Shown here in pieces: positions 1 through 8,093 of a DNA stretch of 17,973 nt; the first letter of the stretch is position 1; every line of letters begins with the position of its first letter. Origin of the DNA: Bacteroidales bacterium (GTDB lineage: Bacteria; Bacteroidota; Bacteroidia; Bacteroidales; UBA932). Both the position numbers and the translations under genes were made by a program. Under the pieces are notes generated by a model. The model ran no database searches. It was not told the origin of the DNA and saw only the letters and a program-made list of their open reading frames with translations. The stretch covers positions 1 through 17,973 of the forward strand of contig JAHDRO010000267.1 in the NCBI GenBank assembly GCA_018433265.1, read 5' to 3'.

Positions 1-77
1 AACCGCCGTATACCGAACGGTACGTACGGTGGTGTGAGAGGACGCTAAATAAATTAATTATTTAGCTCCTACTCGAT
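1..77 (+). mobile_element. 3' end of a group II intron (domains V and VI), truncated by the window edge
   Basis: Domain V folds from positions 2-33: a 9-bp lower helix (2-10 with 25-33, one G-U pair), a 2-nt bulge CG (23-24), and a 4-bp upper helix (11-14 with 19-22) closed by the tetraloop GAAC (15-18). The usual AGC catalytic triad appears to be CGC (4-6). Domain VI follows at 36-74: GAG pairs with CTC (72-74), AGGA (39-42) with TCCT (67-70), and GCTAAATAA (44-52) with TTATTTAGC (58-66). This leaves A71 bulged as the expected branch-point adenosine. The 3' splice site is then near 77 (ending GAT), with the branch point about 7 nt from the intron end, as in bacterial introns. The intron-encoded reverse transcriptase, if present, lies left of the window. 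The intron ends about 67 bp before the nucleotidase start, so it interrupts intergenic or leader DNA, not that gene. Confidence 0.9.
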
Positions 78-144
78 TATGTGGTTAACTTTATCCAGTA
101 TGGGCATATATTAAATGCATCTAAAATTTTAAGGAGGTAGGTTT

Positions 145-2328
145 ATGTATAAAAGTAAAAGATTAATTGGATTGTTGTCCGCTTTAGCTCTTGTATTATC
201 TATTTTTACATTTCCGGTTAGTTCAAATGCAGCAGGGGAAACAATAAAGATTACAGTACTGGGAACAACTGACTTACATGCGAACATATACAACTACTCA
301 TATGAAGATGGCAAGGATTTAGACAACCTAGGAATGACTAAAGTATATTCCGTAGTCAAACAAGTAAGGGAAGAAAATCCCAACACTTTGTTAATAGACA
401 ACGGTGACACAATTCAAGGCACTATTTTATCTGACGACTTATACAACAACGATTTAAGCTTAAAAAATCCAGTAATAGATGTAATGAATTTCATGGGATA
501 CGATGCTATGGTATTAGGAAACCACGAATTCAATTTTGGTTTAGAATTGATTTCTAAACTTAAAGATGAAGCGGAATTTCCCATTTTGGCTGCAAATGTT
601 AAAAACAAAGCTGATTCCTCCAATTTTGCAACTCCTTATATAATAAAAGAAGTTAATAAAGTAAAAATCGGCATACTTGGTTTCACAAATCCAAACATTC
701 CAAAGTGGGATGGGCCAAAAGTAACTAATTTAGAATTCTCAAAACCAGTTGATACAGCTGGAAAGTACATTGAAGAGATGAAACAGCAAGGTGTTGACAT
801 CATTATAGTTTCAACCCATACAGGATTGGAAGAAGAATACGCTTCTACTGGCGACGGCGCTATGGAATTGATCGAGAAATACCCTGAAATAGACGCTGTA
901 TTAACAGGACATGCCCATGTTACTCAAAACACACTAGTAAACGATACTTTAGTGGGAGCCGCAAAAAATGCCGGCGCTGAAGTAGTGAGATTCGATTTTG
1001 AAGTAAAGGAAGAAAATGGCGAGTTTGTAATAGTTGATAAGAATGTGAATGTGATAAGTGTTAAAGACTACAAGGCTGATGAAGAATTAATAAACTATGC
1101 CAAACCTTATCATGAAAGAACATTGGAATTTTTAAAAGAAGTCATTGGCACTGTAACTCAAGATTTCGCACCTCCATCAGAAATTCCTGGGATACCAGAG
1201 GCTCAAATTAGAGATACTGCAGTTATTGACTTAATAAACAATGTTCAATTGGAAGCTACAGGAGCTGATATTGCAGCTGCTGCGTTATTCAGCCAAAATT
1301 CCAATTTAAGAAAAGGCAATGTCACATACGCAAATATATTTGAGATATACAAGTATCCAAACACTTTGGTTGGAATAGAAATAACTGGCAAGGAATTAAA
1401 AGATTATATGGAATGGTCCGCTTCTTATTACAACACCTTTAAGCCTGGAGATATCAATATAAGTTTTAATCCAAACATAAGAGGTTATAATTACGACATG
1501 TTCCAAGGCGTGGACTATAAAGTGGATATAAGTAAACCAGTCGGTCAGAGGATTGTTGATTTAAAATTCAATGGCAAGACAGTAAAAGATACAGACAAAT
1601 TTAAATTGGCAATAAATAATTACAGATATGGCGGACTTAAGAGCATGGGAATCATCAGTGGAGAACCATACTTTGAATCAGATCCAAAATCTTTGAGAAG
1701 CTATATTGCGGATTATATAAGAGAAAATTCTCCACTTGAACCTAAAGTAGACAATAACTGGGAGATAATCGGAGCTGATTTGAACCATCCTCTCAGACCT
1801 TATTTAATTGAAGAAATCAAAGCAGGCAGATTGTCACTGCCAGTATCGGAAGATGGAAGGAGCTTCAACTCAGCAGCTATAAATGCAGATGATATGATTA
1901 AAAAAGGATTGATACCTGATGAAGTATTAAAAGAATATGGAATTGAAGTAGAACCATACGAACCTGAAGAGCCACAAAATCCAACAGAACCAGAAGAACC
2001 ACAACAACCTCAAAATGAAATTTATGTAGTTAAATCGGGAGATACACTTTACAAAATAGGTCAAAAAACAGGAGTGGACTGGAAAAAGATAGCTGAATTA
2101 AACGAATTGTCAAATCCAAATTTAATCTATCCAAATCAAAAGTTATTGATACCAACTTCGGCTGATGATACTGAAGTAGATGAAATAACTTATACTGTTA
2201 AATCAGGCGATACGCTTTCAGAGATTGCACTTAAATATGGTGTTGACTGGAAAGAATTAGCAAAATACAATAATTTAGCTAATCCAAACCTAATTTACCC
2301 AAATCAAAAGTTGATAATAAAAAAATAG
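145..2328 (+). CDS. Exported 5'-nucleotidase/2',3'-cyclic phosphodiesterase-like metallophosphatase with two LysM domains
   Basis: A likely cell-wall-bound nucleotide phosphohydrolase that scavenges phosphate or nucleosides outside the cell. Residues 1-30 form a Sec signal peptide (KSKR, hydrophobic core, cleavage near SNAA). The calcineurin-like metallophosphatase domain spans about 34-270 with its metal ligands visible: D43/H45 in TTDLHAN, D88 in GDT, N126-H127 in GNHE, H225 in STHTG, and H256/H258 in TGHAH. The 5'-nucleotidase C-terminal substrate domain covers about 330-520 and includes NNYRYGG, typical of the CpdB/YfkN branch. An acidic, Pro/Glu-rich linker (about 600-625) leads to LysM repeats at about 626-670 and 681-727, each with the SGDTL and NPNLIYPNQKL signatures, which should bind peptidoglycan. 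The ATG is set by AAGGAGGT at 131-138. It stands alone as a transcription unit. The exact substrate (5'-nucleotide, cyclic nucleotide or UDP-sugar) cannot be read from sequence. Confidence 0.9.
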   Translation: MYKSKRLIGLLSALALVLSIFTFPVSSNAAGETIKITVLGTTDLHANIYNYSYEDGKDLDNLGMTKVYSVVKQVREENPNTLLIDNGDTIQGTILSDDLYNNDLSLKNPVIDVMNFMGYDAMVLGNHEFNFGLELISKLKDEAEFPILAANVKNKADSSNFATPYIIKEVNKVKIGILGFTNPNIPKWDGPKVTNLEFSKPVDTAGKYIEEMKQQGVDIIIVSTHTGLEEEYASTGDGAMELIEKYPEIDAVLTGHAHVTQNTLVNDTLVGAAKNAGAEVVRFDFEVKEENGEFVIVDKNVNVISVKDYKADEELINYAKPYHERTLEFLKEVIGTVTQDFAPPSEIPGIPEAQIRDTAVIDLINNVQLEATGADIAAAALFSQNSNLRKGNVTYANIFEIYKYPNTLVGIEITGKELKDYMEWSASYYNTFKPGDINISFNPNIRGYNYDMFQGVDYKVDISKPVGQRIVDLKFNGKTVKDTDKFKLAINNYRYGGLKSMGIISGEPYFESDPKSLRSYIADYIRENSPLEPKVDNNWEIIGADLNHPLRPYLIEEIKAGRLSLPVSEDGRSFNSAAINADDMIKKGLIPDEVLKEYGIEVEPYEPEEPQNPTEPEEPQQPQNEIYVVKSGDTLYKIGQKTGVDWKKIAELNELSNPNLIYPNQKLLIPTSADDTEVDEITYTVKSGDTLSEIALKYGVDWKELAKYNNLANPNLIYPNQKLIIKK

Positions 2329-2354
2329 CTACTCTTTAGTCAATTAAATGTTAT

Positions 2355-2394
2355 AATACAAAATAGAGCCCCTAACGGGGTTTTATTTTGTATT
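2355..2394 (+). terminator. Rho-independent terminator after the LysM nucleotidase
   Basis: A near-continuous 18-bp stem (2355-2372 with 2377-2394, two G-U pairs) is closed by the loop TAAC (2373-2376). The GC-rich top CCCC/GGGG is followed by TTTTATTTT, and that U tract can itself pair with the upstream AATACAAAATA. It separates the nucleotidase from the next gene. The A-rich 5' flank means it could also act on transcripts from the other strand. Confidence 0.88.
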
Positions 2395-2438
2395 ACTTGG
2401 GTATATTATTAAAATAAATAATTTCAGGAGGAAAGATC

Positions 2439-3626
2439 ATGACAGATTGGCTTTTAAAGAAAGTGCTAAAAGGTAACAACAACTATCAAGATCCTTTTGT
2501 AAGACAGAGAGTAGGTTATCTTGCGGGACTTGTAGGAGTGGTCATAAATGTTATGCTGTCGGTTATCAAGATAATCATTGGATTAATAATATCTTCGATA
2601 AGCGTACTAGCAGATGGTGTAAATAACCTTGCCGATTCAGCTTCTTCTATAACTACATTGATAGGTTTTAAAATATCAAATTCACCTGCTGACAAAGAGC
2701 ATCCATATGGTCATGGCAGAGTAGAATACATAGCGGCATTGATTGTATCATTTATGGTCATATTGGTCGGACTTCAATTCACTACTTCTTCAATAGACAG
2801 AATCAGGAATCCTAAACCTGTTGAATTTGAAATCATTACATTTACTATACTGATTATTTCAATATTTTCGAAAGTATGGCTTTCTATATTCAACAAGAAA
2901 TTGGGTGAAAAAATAAATTCGACTGGGTTAAAAGCTACCGCCGCTGATGCTTTAGGCGATGTACTCATCACAAGTGTGGTTGTATTGTCCATTGTGTTGT
3001 CCCAAGTCACTACATTTCCAATTGATGGAATTGTAGGTCTTATAGTTTCTTTCTTTATCATTTACCAAGGCATTGGGCTTATAAAATACACAATAGGCCC
3101 ATTAATTGGAGAAGCGCCTTCTCGTGAAATGGTTGAGAGCATATATGAAGATTTAAAAAAATATGATTACATTACTGGAGCTCATGATCTTTTGATCCAT
3201 TCATATGGAGAAGGCAAATACATGGGTACAGTAGATGTTGAATTTCCCGGAGATATAGATGTAATAACAATACACAATGTAATTGACAAAGCAGAAAGAG
3301 AATTAGGAGAGAAGTACAATATTTCTCTAGTTATTCACATGGATCCGCTCGAAAAAGAGACTAAAGAAAGATATGAGCTGAGAAAAAATGTAAAAGACAT
3401 AATCAAAAAAGACGATAGAGTCGAATCCATGCATGACTTTAGGGTCTTAGAAGATGAAAATGGAAAGTACATTGAACTACATGTGGTTATTAATGGAGAA
3501 AAAGTTGACAAGGAAGAAATAGCTGAAAAGATCAAAGAGGAAATTGAAAAAAGTATAGAAACTGTATCAAATGGTCTTAGGGCCAAAGTTATAATAGATG
3601 TTGACTTTGATGGAACGAGGGGATAA
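2439..3626 (+). CDS. Cation diffusion facilitator (CDF) metal exporter with tandem C-terminal domains
   Basis: A proton-coupled divalent metal exporter of the inner membrane. About six hydrophobic segments fill residues 25-225. The transport-site motif in TM2 reads D59-GVN-N63-LA-D66; the loop signature HPYGHGR (88-94) is conserved; TM5 carries D170-ALG-D174 where zinc CDFs such as YiiP have HxxxD. An Asp/Asn-rich site without the TM5 histidine is characteristic of manganese-type CDFs, so Mn(II) or Fe(II) is more likely than Zn(II); this is inference from motif. At 395 residues it is about 90 longer than a minimal CDF because two ferredoxin-like cytosolic domains follow in tandem (about 225-303 and 308-392). 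The ATG follows a strong AGGAGGA. Its stop lies 2 bp before the next gene, so it probably leads the operon. Confidence 0.9.
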   Translation: MTDWLLKKVLKGNNNYQDPFVRQRVGYLAGLVGVVINVMLSVIKIIIGLIISSISVLADGVNNLADSASSITTLIGFKISNSPADKEHPYGHGRVEYIAALIVSFMVILVGLQFTTSSIDRIRNPKPVEFEIITFTILIISIFSKVWLSIFNKKLGEKINSTGLKATAADALGDVLITSVVVLSIVLSQVTTFPIDGIVGLIVSFFIIYQGIGLIKYTIGPLIGEAPSREMVESIYEDLKKYDYITGAHDLLIHSYGEGKYMGTVDVEFPGDIDVITIHNVIDKAERELGEKYNISLVIHMDPLEKETKERYELRKNVKDIIKKDDRVESMHDFRVLEDENGKYIELHVVINGEKVDKEEIAEKIKEEIEKSIETVSNGLRAKVIIDVDFDGTRG

Positions 3627-3628
3627 TT

Positions 3629-4927
3629 TTGACAGAAACAAATCTAGTAAAAAGATTTGCAGAATATATAAGATCAGGTGAAAAAGAAGAGAATGATTTA
3701 AAACTAGGACTGGAAATAGAACATTTTGTGGTATATAAAGATGATTTGAGAACAGTCTCATACTATGGAGAAGATGGTGTAGAATCGAGCCTGGAAGAAT
3801 TCTCTAAAAATGCCAAAAATATCGTTAAAGAAAATGGACATATAATAGAAGTGGATAAAGACGATTATTATATCACATTGGAGCCTGGGAGCCAGCTTGA
3901 GATAAGTATTGAAAAGAACAATTCTATTATGAGAATTGAACAAATTTATAAAGACTTTGTAAATGAGTTTTTGCCAATTCTCACAGAGAAAAATCAAACT
4001 TTAATAAACTTAGGATATCATCCTGTCACAAGGATAGATGAAATAAAGTTAATTCCCAAGGAAAGATACAATATAATGTATGATTATTTCAACTCAAAGG
4101 GAAAGTACGCACACAATATGATGAAAGGCACAGCGGCAACTCAAGTTTCTATAGATTATACAGATGAAGCTGACTATGCTAAAAAAATGAGAGTTAGCAA
4201 TGCGCTCTCACCGATATTGTTTGCAATCTTTGAAAATGCATTTATATTTGAAGGAAAGCCAACGGAAAACCACTGTACTCGCGCTTTGATTTGGGAAAAT
4301 TGCGATGATGATAGGACGGGCATTGTAGTTGGAAGTCTAGATGACGACTTTAAGTATCAAGATTATGCAAATTACATTTTAAATAGACCTCCCATATTTA
4401 CAGTAAGAAATGGAGAAATCATAAAGACTTTAGATAAAAAGACGCTTGAGATAATAGATGAAGACAACTTGACATATGATGAAATAAAGCATATTTTTAG
4501 CATGTTTTTTCCTGATGTGAGAACGAAAACCTATATCGAGATAAGAATGATGGATTCAGTGCCGTTTGAGCTTGCTCTAAGCACTTTGGCATTGATAAAA
4601 GGATTGTTCTACAATCAGAGAAACTTAGACTACCTATATGAAAAACTTAAAAAAATCAGCTTGAAAGAAGTGGAAAAAGCCAAAGAAGAGATCATAAAAA
4701 ATGGCCTTTTCAGCACATATGGCGAATACAAAATCATAGATATAGCGAAAGGATTATTGAAGTTAGCCTATGATGGACTTGACGAAAGCGAAAGAATATA
4801 TTTAGAGCCACTTAATAATTTGTGTTATAATGAGCTTAATCCATATGAGAAGACAAAAAGGCTTTATGAAAATTCAAATAAATTAGACGCTTTAAGGTGG
4901 GCTATAGTAAAGGGTGACGCAGTATGA
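3629..4927 (+). CDS. gshA: Glutamate-cysteine ligase, GCS2 family
   Basis: Predicted to join L-glutamate through its gamma-carboxylate to L-cysteine with ATP, the first step of glutathione or related thiol synthesis in the cytosol. The GCS2 signatures are visible: LGLEIEHF (residues 27-33), the EPGSQLE strand (85-91), MMKGTAATQVSIDY (164-177) and RALIWENCDDDRTG (218-231). Its length of 432 fits the family. The start is TTG, two bases after the preceding stop, with AGGGGA upstream (about 3618-3623). Its end overlaps the next gene by 4 bp (ATGA), indicating translational coupling with the ATP-grasp ligase that probably performs the following step. A different amine-accepting role, as in EgtA-like enzymes, cannot be ruled out. 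Confidence 0.85.
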   Translation: MTETNLVKRFAEYIRSGEKEENDLKLGLEIEHFVVYKDDLRTVSYYGEDGVESSLEEFSKNAKNIVKENGHIIEVDKDDYYITLEPGSQLEISIEKNNSIMRIEQIYKDFVNEFLPILTEKNQTLINLGYHPVTRIDEIKLIPKERYNIMYDYFNSKGKYAHNMMKGTAATQVSIDYTDEADYAKKMRVSNALSPILFAIFENAFIFEGKPTENHCTRALIWENCDDDRTGIVVGSLDDDFKYQDYANYILNRPPIFTVRNGEIIKTLDKKTLEIIDEDNLTYDEIKHIFSMFFPDVRTKTYIEIRMMDSVPFELALSTLALIKGLFYNQRNLDYLYEKLKKISLKEVEKAKEEIIKNGLFSTYGEYKIIDIAKGLLKLAYDGLDESERIYLEPLNNLCYNELNPYEKTKRLYENSNKLDALRWAIVKGDAV

Positions 4928-6249
4928 CTGGAGAAGATATAAACAAGAGTTTTATCGAAATGGTATGTAGAGATAAGGATTCTTATGAAAAGGATTACCA
5001 TTTGACAGCTGAAAGAGTTAGGAATTCGTCAGCAATATACAAGGGTAAACCCGTTCCTTTCACTTACAATCCTATGTTCTATTCAGAATCAGAAGAAGTG
5101 GAAATAAAAAAAATCATGGAATACATGATGCAAATTTGCGATAAAGTAACTGACGAATACATCAAAAATGCTGAATTTAGAAAGAGATTTTTATTTCCAA
5201 AAGAGATTGAAGAGCTTATTCTTTTAGAAAACCCCTATGGTGTAAATATTCCCATAGCTAGATTTGACATGTTTTACAAAGATGAGGACAATTTCAAATT
5301 CTGCGAGTTAAACACAGATGGCTCATCGGCTATGAACGAAGACAACACTATAGGCAGAATATTGCTCGAATCAAAAGCCATGAAAGACTTTAAAAATGGG
5401 TATGAATTGATAAATAGGGAATTGATAGACAAGTGGGTAGATGAGAGCTTAAAATTATATGAGAAATCCAAATTTAGAGAAGGAAATCCAAATGTGGCAA
5501 TAGTCGATTTTAAAGAGAGTGCCACAACTTATGAATTCATAGAGTTTAAAAAAGCCTATGAAAGACGCGGATTAAAAGCTTTCATAGTAGACCCAAGGGA
5601 TTTAGTATATTGTGATAATAAACTATACTACGAAAACACGAGAATAGATTTAATATACAGGAGAATTGTCACATTTGAATTGATTGAAAAATTCAATGAG
5701 GCAGAGGAATTTATAAAGGCATATCGAGATGGAAATGTGGTAACGATAGGCTCGTTAAGAAGCCAAGTCGCGCACAATAAGATATTTTTTAAGGTATTGC
5801 ATGATACAGACATGAAATTTTTGTTGAATGAAACTGAAATGAAATTTATTAAAAAACATATACCTTATACTGACATATTTGGTGGAGATGAGGATGTATT
5901 TAAAGAAGTGCTAGCAAATAAAGACAAGTACGTCATAAAGCCAATGGATATGAATGCTTCGCAGGGCGTAAGCATAGGAAGGGATCTAGACGAATTGTCT
6001 TGGGGAAAAAATTTAGAAAAAGCTTTCGATAAAAATTATATCTACCAGGAATTTGTAGAACCTTACGAAAGAGAATTCTTAGTCTATGAAAGTGGATTGA
6101 AAAGTAAAACTTTAAAGTATTTAGTTGGTGTTTTTTTATACAATAGAAAATATGCAGGAATGTATACAAGAGTAAGCGAGAATAATTTAATTTCAGGCGT
6201 AAAAGACTATTACACCGCCGCGAATGTAATTGCAAAAAAAGTCAGGTGA
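4924..6249 (+). CDS. ATP-grasp ligase, glutathionylspermidine synthase-like/circularly permuted type
   Basis: A cytosolic ATP-dependent carboxylate-amine ligase, 441 aa. Recognisable segments are ARFDMFY (112-118) followed by [15 protein letters not shown] (127-141), a metal/substrate loop of the glutathionylspermidine-synthase-like superfamily; IDLIYRR (241-247), as in circularly permuted ATP-grasp proteins; [17 protein letters not shown] (336-352), the ATP-binding Lys and Gly/Ser loop; and [16 protein letters not shown] (373-388). It starts inside the gshA stop (4-bp overlap), so the two are almost certainly co-translated. The likely job is adding a second amino group to gamma-glutamylcysteine: glycine, giving glutathione, or another amine, giving a different thiol. 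It does not look like canonical GshB or the GshF C-terminus. The family is fairly secure; the acceptor is unknown. Confidence 0.75.
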   Translation: MTGEDINKSFIEMVCRDKDSYEKDYHLTAERVRNSSAIYKGKPVPFTYNPMFYSESEEVEIKKIMEYMMQICDKVTDEYIKNAEFRKRFLFPKEIEELILLENPYGVNIPIARFDMFYKDEDNFKFCELNTDGSSAMNEDNTIGRILLESKAMKDFKNGYELINRELIDKWVDESLKLYEKSKFREGNPNVAIVDFKESATTYEFIEFKKAYERRGLKAFIVDPRDLVYCDNKLYYENTRIDLIYRRIVTFELIEKFNEAEEFIKAYRDGNVVTIGSLRSQVAHNKIFFKVLHDTDMKFLLNETEMKFIKKHIPYTDIFGGDEDVFKEVLANKDKYVIKPMDMNASQGVSIGRDLDELSWGKNLEKAFDKNYIYQEFVEPYEREFLVYESGLKSKTLKYLVGVFLYNRKYAGMYTRVSENNLISGVKDYYTAANVIAKKVR

Positions 6250-6254
6250 TTAGA

Positions 6255-6932
6255 ATGAAACAGATATTGAAAAATGATTGGCAGAATTTATTAGAGGAAG
6301 AGTTTGAAAAAGATTATTATATTAAACTGAGAAAAATCTTAATAGAAGAATACCGCAATTACACAGTATACCCTGATATGTACAGCATTTTCAACGCACT
6401 ACACTATACAGCCTACAAAGACGTCAAAGTTGTCATTTTAGGGCAAGACCCATATCATGGAGAAAATCAAGCTCACGGATTGAGCTTTAGCGTTAAAAAA
6501 GGAGTACCCATACCTCCATCGCTGATGAACATATATAAAGAACTTAAATCTGATTTAGGATATGAGATACCCAATCATGGAAACCTTGAAAAATGGGCAA
6601 GAGAAGGAGTTCTTTTATTAAACACTGTTTTAACTGTGCGAAAGGGGCAGCCTAATTCGCATAAAGGACTGGGCTGGGAAATATTCACAGATAGGGTTAT
6701 TCAAATTATAAATGATAAGCAAACTCCTGTCGTGTTTTTACTCTGGGGCAACAATGCGATATCAAAACAGAGCCTGATTACAAATAAAAATCACTTGATT
6801 ATAAAATCGCCTCACCCAAGTCCTTTTTCAGCAGCAAGAGGATTCTTTGGATCAAGACCTTTTTCAAAGACAAATGATTTTTTAATGAAGAATGGGCTAG
6901 AACCCATAGACTGGGAAATAGAGGATATATAG
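6255..6932 (+). CDS. ung: Uracil-DNA glycosylase, family 1
   Basis: Removes uracil from DNA arising by cytosine deamination or dUTP incorporation, starting base excision repair. The family-1 motifs are intact: [16 protein letters not shown] (63-78) with catalytic Asp65, and [11 protein letters not shown] (187-197) with catalytic His187. The 225-aa length is typical. I start at ATG 6255 because AGGTGA (6244-6249) sits 5 nt upstream; an in-frame GTG at 6246 lies inside that Shine-Dalgarno and is unlikely. The gene follows the ATP-grasp ligase directly and probably shares its transcript, with no obvious functional link. Confidence 0.96.
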   Translation: MKQILKNDWQNLLEEEFEKDYYIKLRKILIEEYRNYTVYPDMYSIFNALHYTAYKDVKVVILGQDPYHGENQAHGLSFSVKKGVPIPPSLMNIYKELKSDLGYEIPNHGNLEKWAREGVLLLNTVLTVRKGQPNSHKGLGWEIFTDRVIQIINDKQTPVVFLLWGNNAISKQSLITNKNHLIIKSPHPSPFSAARGFFGSRPFSKTNDFLMKNGLEPIDWEIEDI

Positions 6933-6950
6933 AACATTTAGGAGGAACAA

Positions 6951-7709
6951 ATGATAAATTTTGCAGTAAGAGAAGAAAAAATATTAATTGACCAAATTCC
7001 AGCACTTGTACTTAAACCAGAATCAATAAGAAACGACATTCCGACGATAATCTTTTATCATGGATTTGCTTCAAGCAAAGATAATCAAAGATTTAGAGCG
7101 CAAATTTTAGCATCCCTAGGTTATCAAGTGATAGTACCCGACTGTCTATATCATGGCGATAGAGGAAAGATAGATTATGAAAAGGAAGTTTACGAAGGGG
7201 TTTTTTGGAGAATAGTTTTGAATAACATTGAAGAATATGACATCATTAAAGAATATTCAATAGATAAATTGGGTGCAGATCCGAACAGAATGGCGGTCAT
7301 GGGGCATTCAATGGGAGGATTTACATCAAGTGGAATATTTGCAAAAGATAGAGAGCTAAAAACAGCTATAATTGTAAACGGCTCTTGCAATTACTCTGAA
7401 AGCAATCAAATGTTTAAAAAAGCTCTACATATTGAAGATGATGAGAAATTTGCAGAAGTAGAACGGGATATAGAAAAAAACGATCCAGCTAGAAATATAG
7501 AAAACCTTTTGGATAGGCCTCTCCTTTTGCTGCATGGAGAAGCAGATAGCGTAGTGGACATAAATCCTCAAAGAAAATTTTATGAAAAAGCAAAAGAGCT
7601 ATACAAAAATAAAGAGCTAATAGAATTTATAAGTTACCCTAGGCTTAATCATCACTTCACAGTTAATATGCTCGAGAAATCAGCAGAATGGCTAGAATTA
7701 TTTATATAA
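6951..7709 (+). CDS. Alpha/beta-hydrolase, probable esterase
   Basis: A 252-aa soluble serine hydrolase with no signal peptide. The fold signatures are HGFASSKDN (37-45, oxyanion region), the nucleophile elbow GHSMGG with Ser120, the acid in HGEADSVVD (Asp199), and the catalytic His in LNHHF (His234 or 235). Overall it resembles the YitV/prolyl-oligopeptidase-like bacterial esterases; the substrate is not predictable. A strong AGGAGGAAC precedes the ATG, 18 bp after ung, so it is probably the last gene of the run from 2439. Its final codons overlap by 8 bp the end of the convergent DUF1294 gene. Confidence 0.85.
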   Translation: MINFAVREEKILIDQIPALVLKPESIRNDIPTIIFYHGFASSKDNQRFRAQILASLGYQVIVPDCLYHGDRGKIDYEKEVYEGVFWRIVLNNIEEYDIIKEYSIDKLGADPNRMAVMGHSMGGFTSSGIFAKDRELKTAIIVNGSCNYSESNQMFKKALHIEDDEKFAEVERDIEKNDPARNIENLLDRPLLLLHGEADSVVDINPQRKFYEKAKELYKNKELIEFISYPRLNHHFTVNMLEKSAEWLELFI

Positions 7710-7983
7710 TAAACTTGTAAAATAAAAATAAATGCAACGCTAAAAAAAGAGGAATGAGAATTGTAAACTTCCTCTTTTTTGTTTTATGAGAAAAATGTTT
7801 CATTCCCAAAATTCCACCTAATGAACCGCCAACAAAGCCCACAAATAAAAGCCTATTTTCACTAACTCTCCATTTGTTTGTTTTTGATAGTTTCTTATCT
7901 TTGCCAAATAGATAAAAAGCATATATATTTACAGCGATGATATAGATCAATAAAGCATAAAAATAATTTGACAAATTGTTCAC
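7702..7983 (-). CDS. DUF1294 family small membrane protein
   Basis: A small membrane protein (90-93 aa) of unknown function. It has a hydrophobic N-terminal helix (about 7-27), the family core GKDKK...KWRVSE...GFVGGSLGGILGM (about 28-62), the basic HKTKKRKF motif (66-73), and a hydrophobic C-terminal helix. The longest frame starts at GTG 7983, but GGAG sits only about 2 nt ahead of it. A TTG three codons in (7974) has better spacing, about 10 nt from the same GGAG, and is an equally good start. It is divergent from the FDH operon and convergent with the hydrolase. Its codons for KKRK encode one arm of the hydrolase terminator. Confidence 0.78.
   Translation of the reverse strand: MNNLSNYFYALLIYIIAVNIYAFYLFGKDKKLSKTNKWRVSENRLLFVGFVGGSLGGILGMKHFSHKTKKRKFTILIPLFLALHLFLFYKFII
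7743..7785 (+). terminator. Terminator hairpin for the 2439-7709 run, embedded in the convergent gene
   Basis: A perfect 12-bp stem AAAAAAGAGGAA (7743-7754) pairs with TTCCTCTTTTTT (7769-7780) around a 14-nt loop, followed by GTTTT. On the plus strand it is a standard U-tailed hairpin 34 bp past the hydrolase stop. It lies wholly inside the coding region of the DUF1294 gene and is nearly symmetrical, with a 7-nt T run on the other strand too. Confidence 0.75.
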
Positions 7984-8030
7984 ACTCCACAGAATTTTAT
8001 AAAAATTTAATCAATTGTTGTTTTTTTACA

Positions 8031-8057
8031 TTGACAAGTATCAAAATTTATTATAGT
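8031..8057 (+). promoter_or_regulatory. Probable sigma-A promoter of the formate dehydrogenase operon
   Basis: A perfect -35 TTGACA (8031-8036) is followed after 15 bp by TATAGT (8052-8057), a 5/6 match to TATAAT. The spacer is shorter than the ideal 17, so the exact -10 is uncertain. It sits in the AT-rich 100-bp gap between DUF1294 and the NuoE-like gene, with T-rich DNA (8019-8027) just upstream. I see no riboswitch-sized leader. Confidence 0.6.
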
Positions 8058-8093
8058 GTAAATTTAAAATATTAGCAAATTTAGGTGGGTGCA

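Noticed and set aside
78..144. Promoter for the LysM nucleotidase in the intron-gene gap (TTAACT 85-90, TATATT about 108-113)
   Set aside because: The matches are too weak in AT-rich DNA to list as a feature; transcription could equally enter from upstream through the intron.
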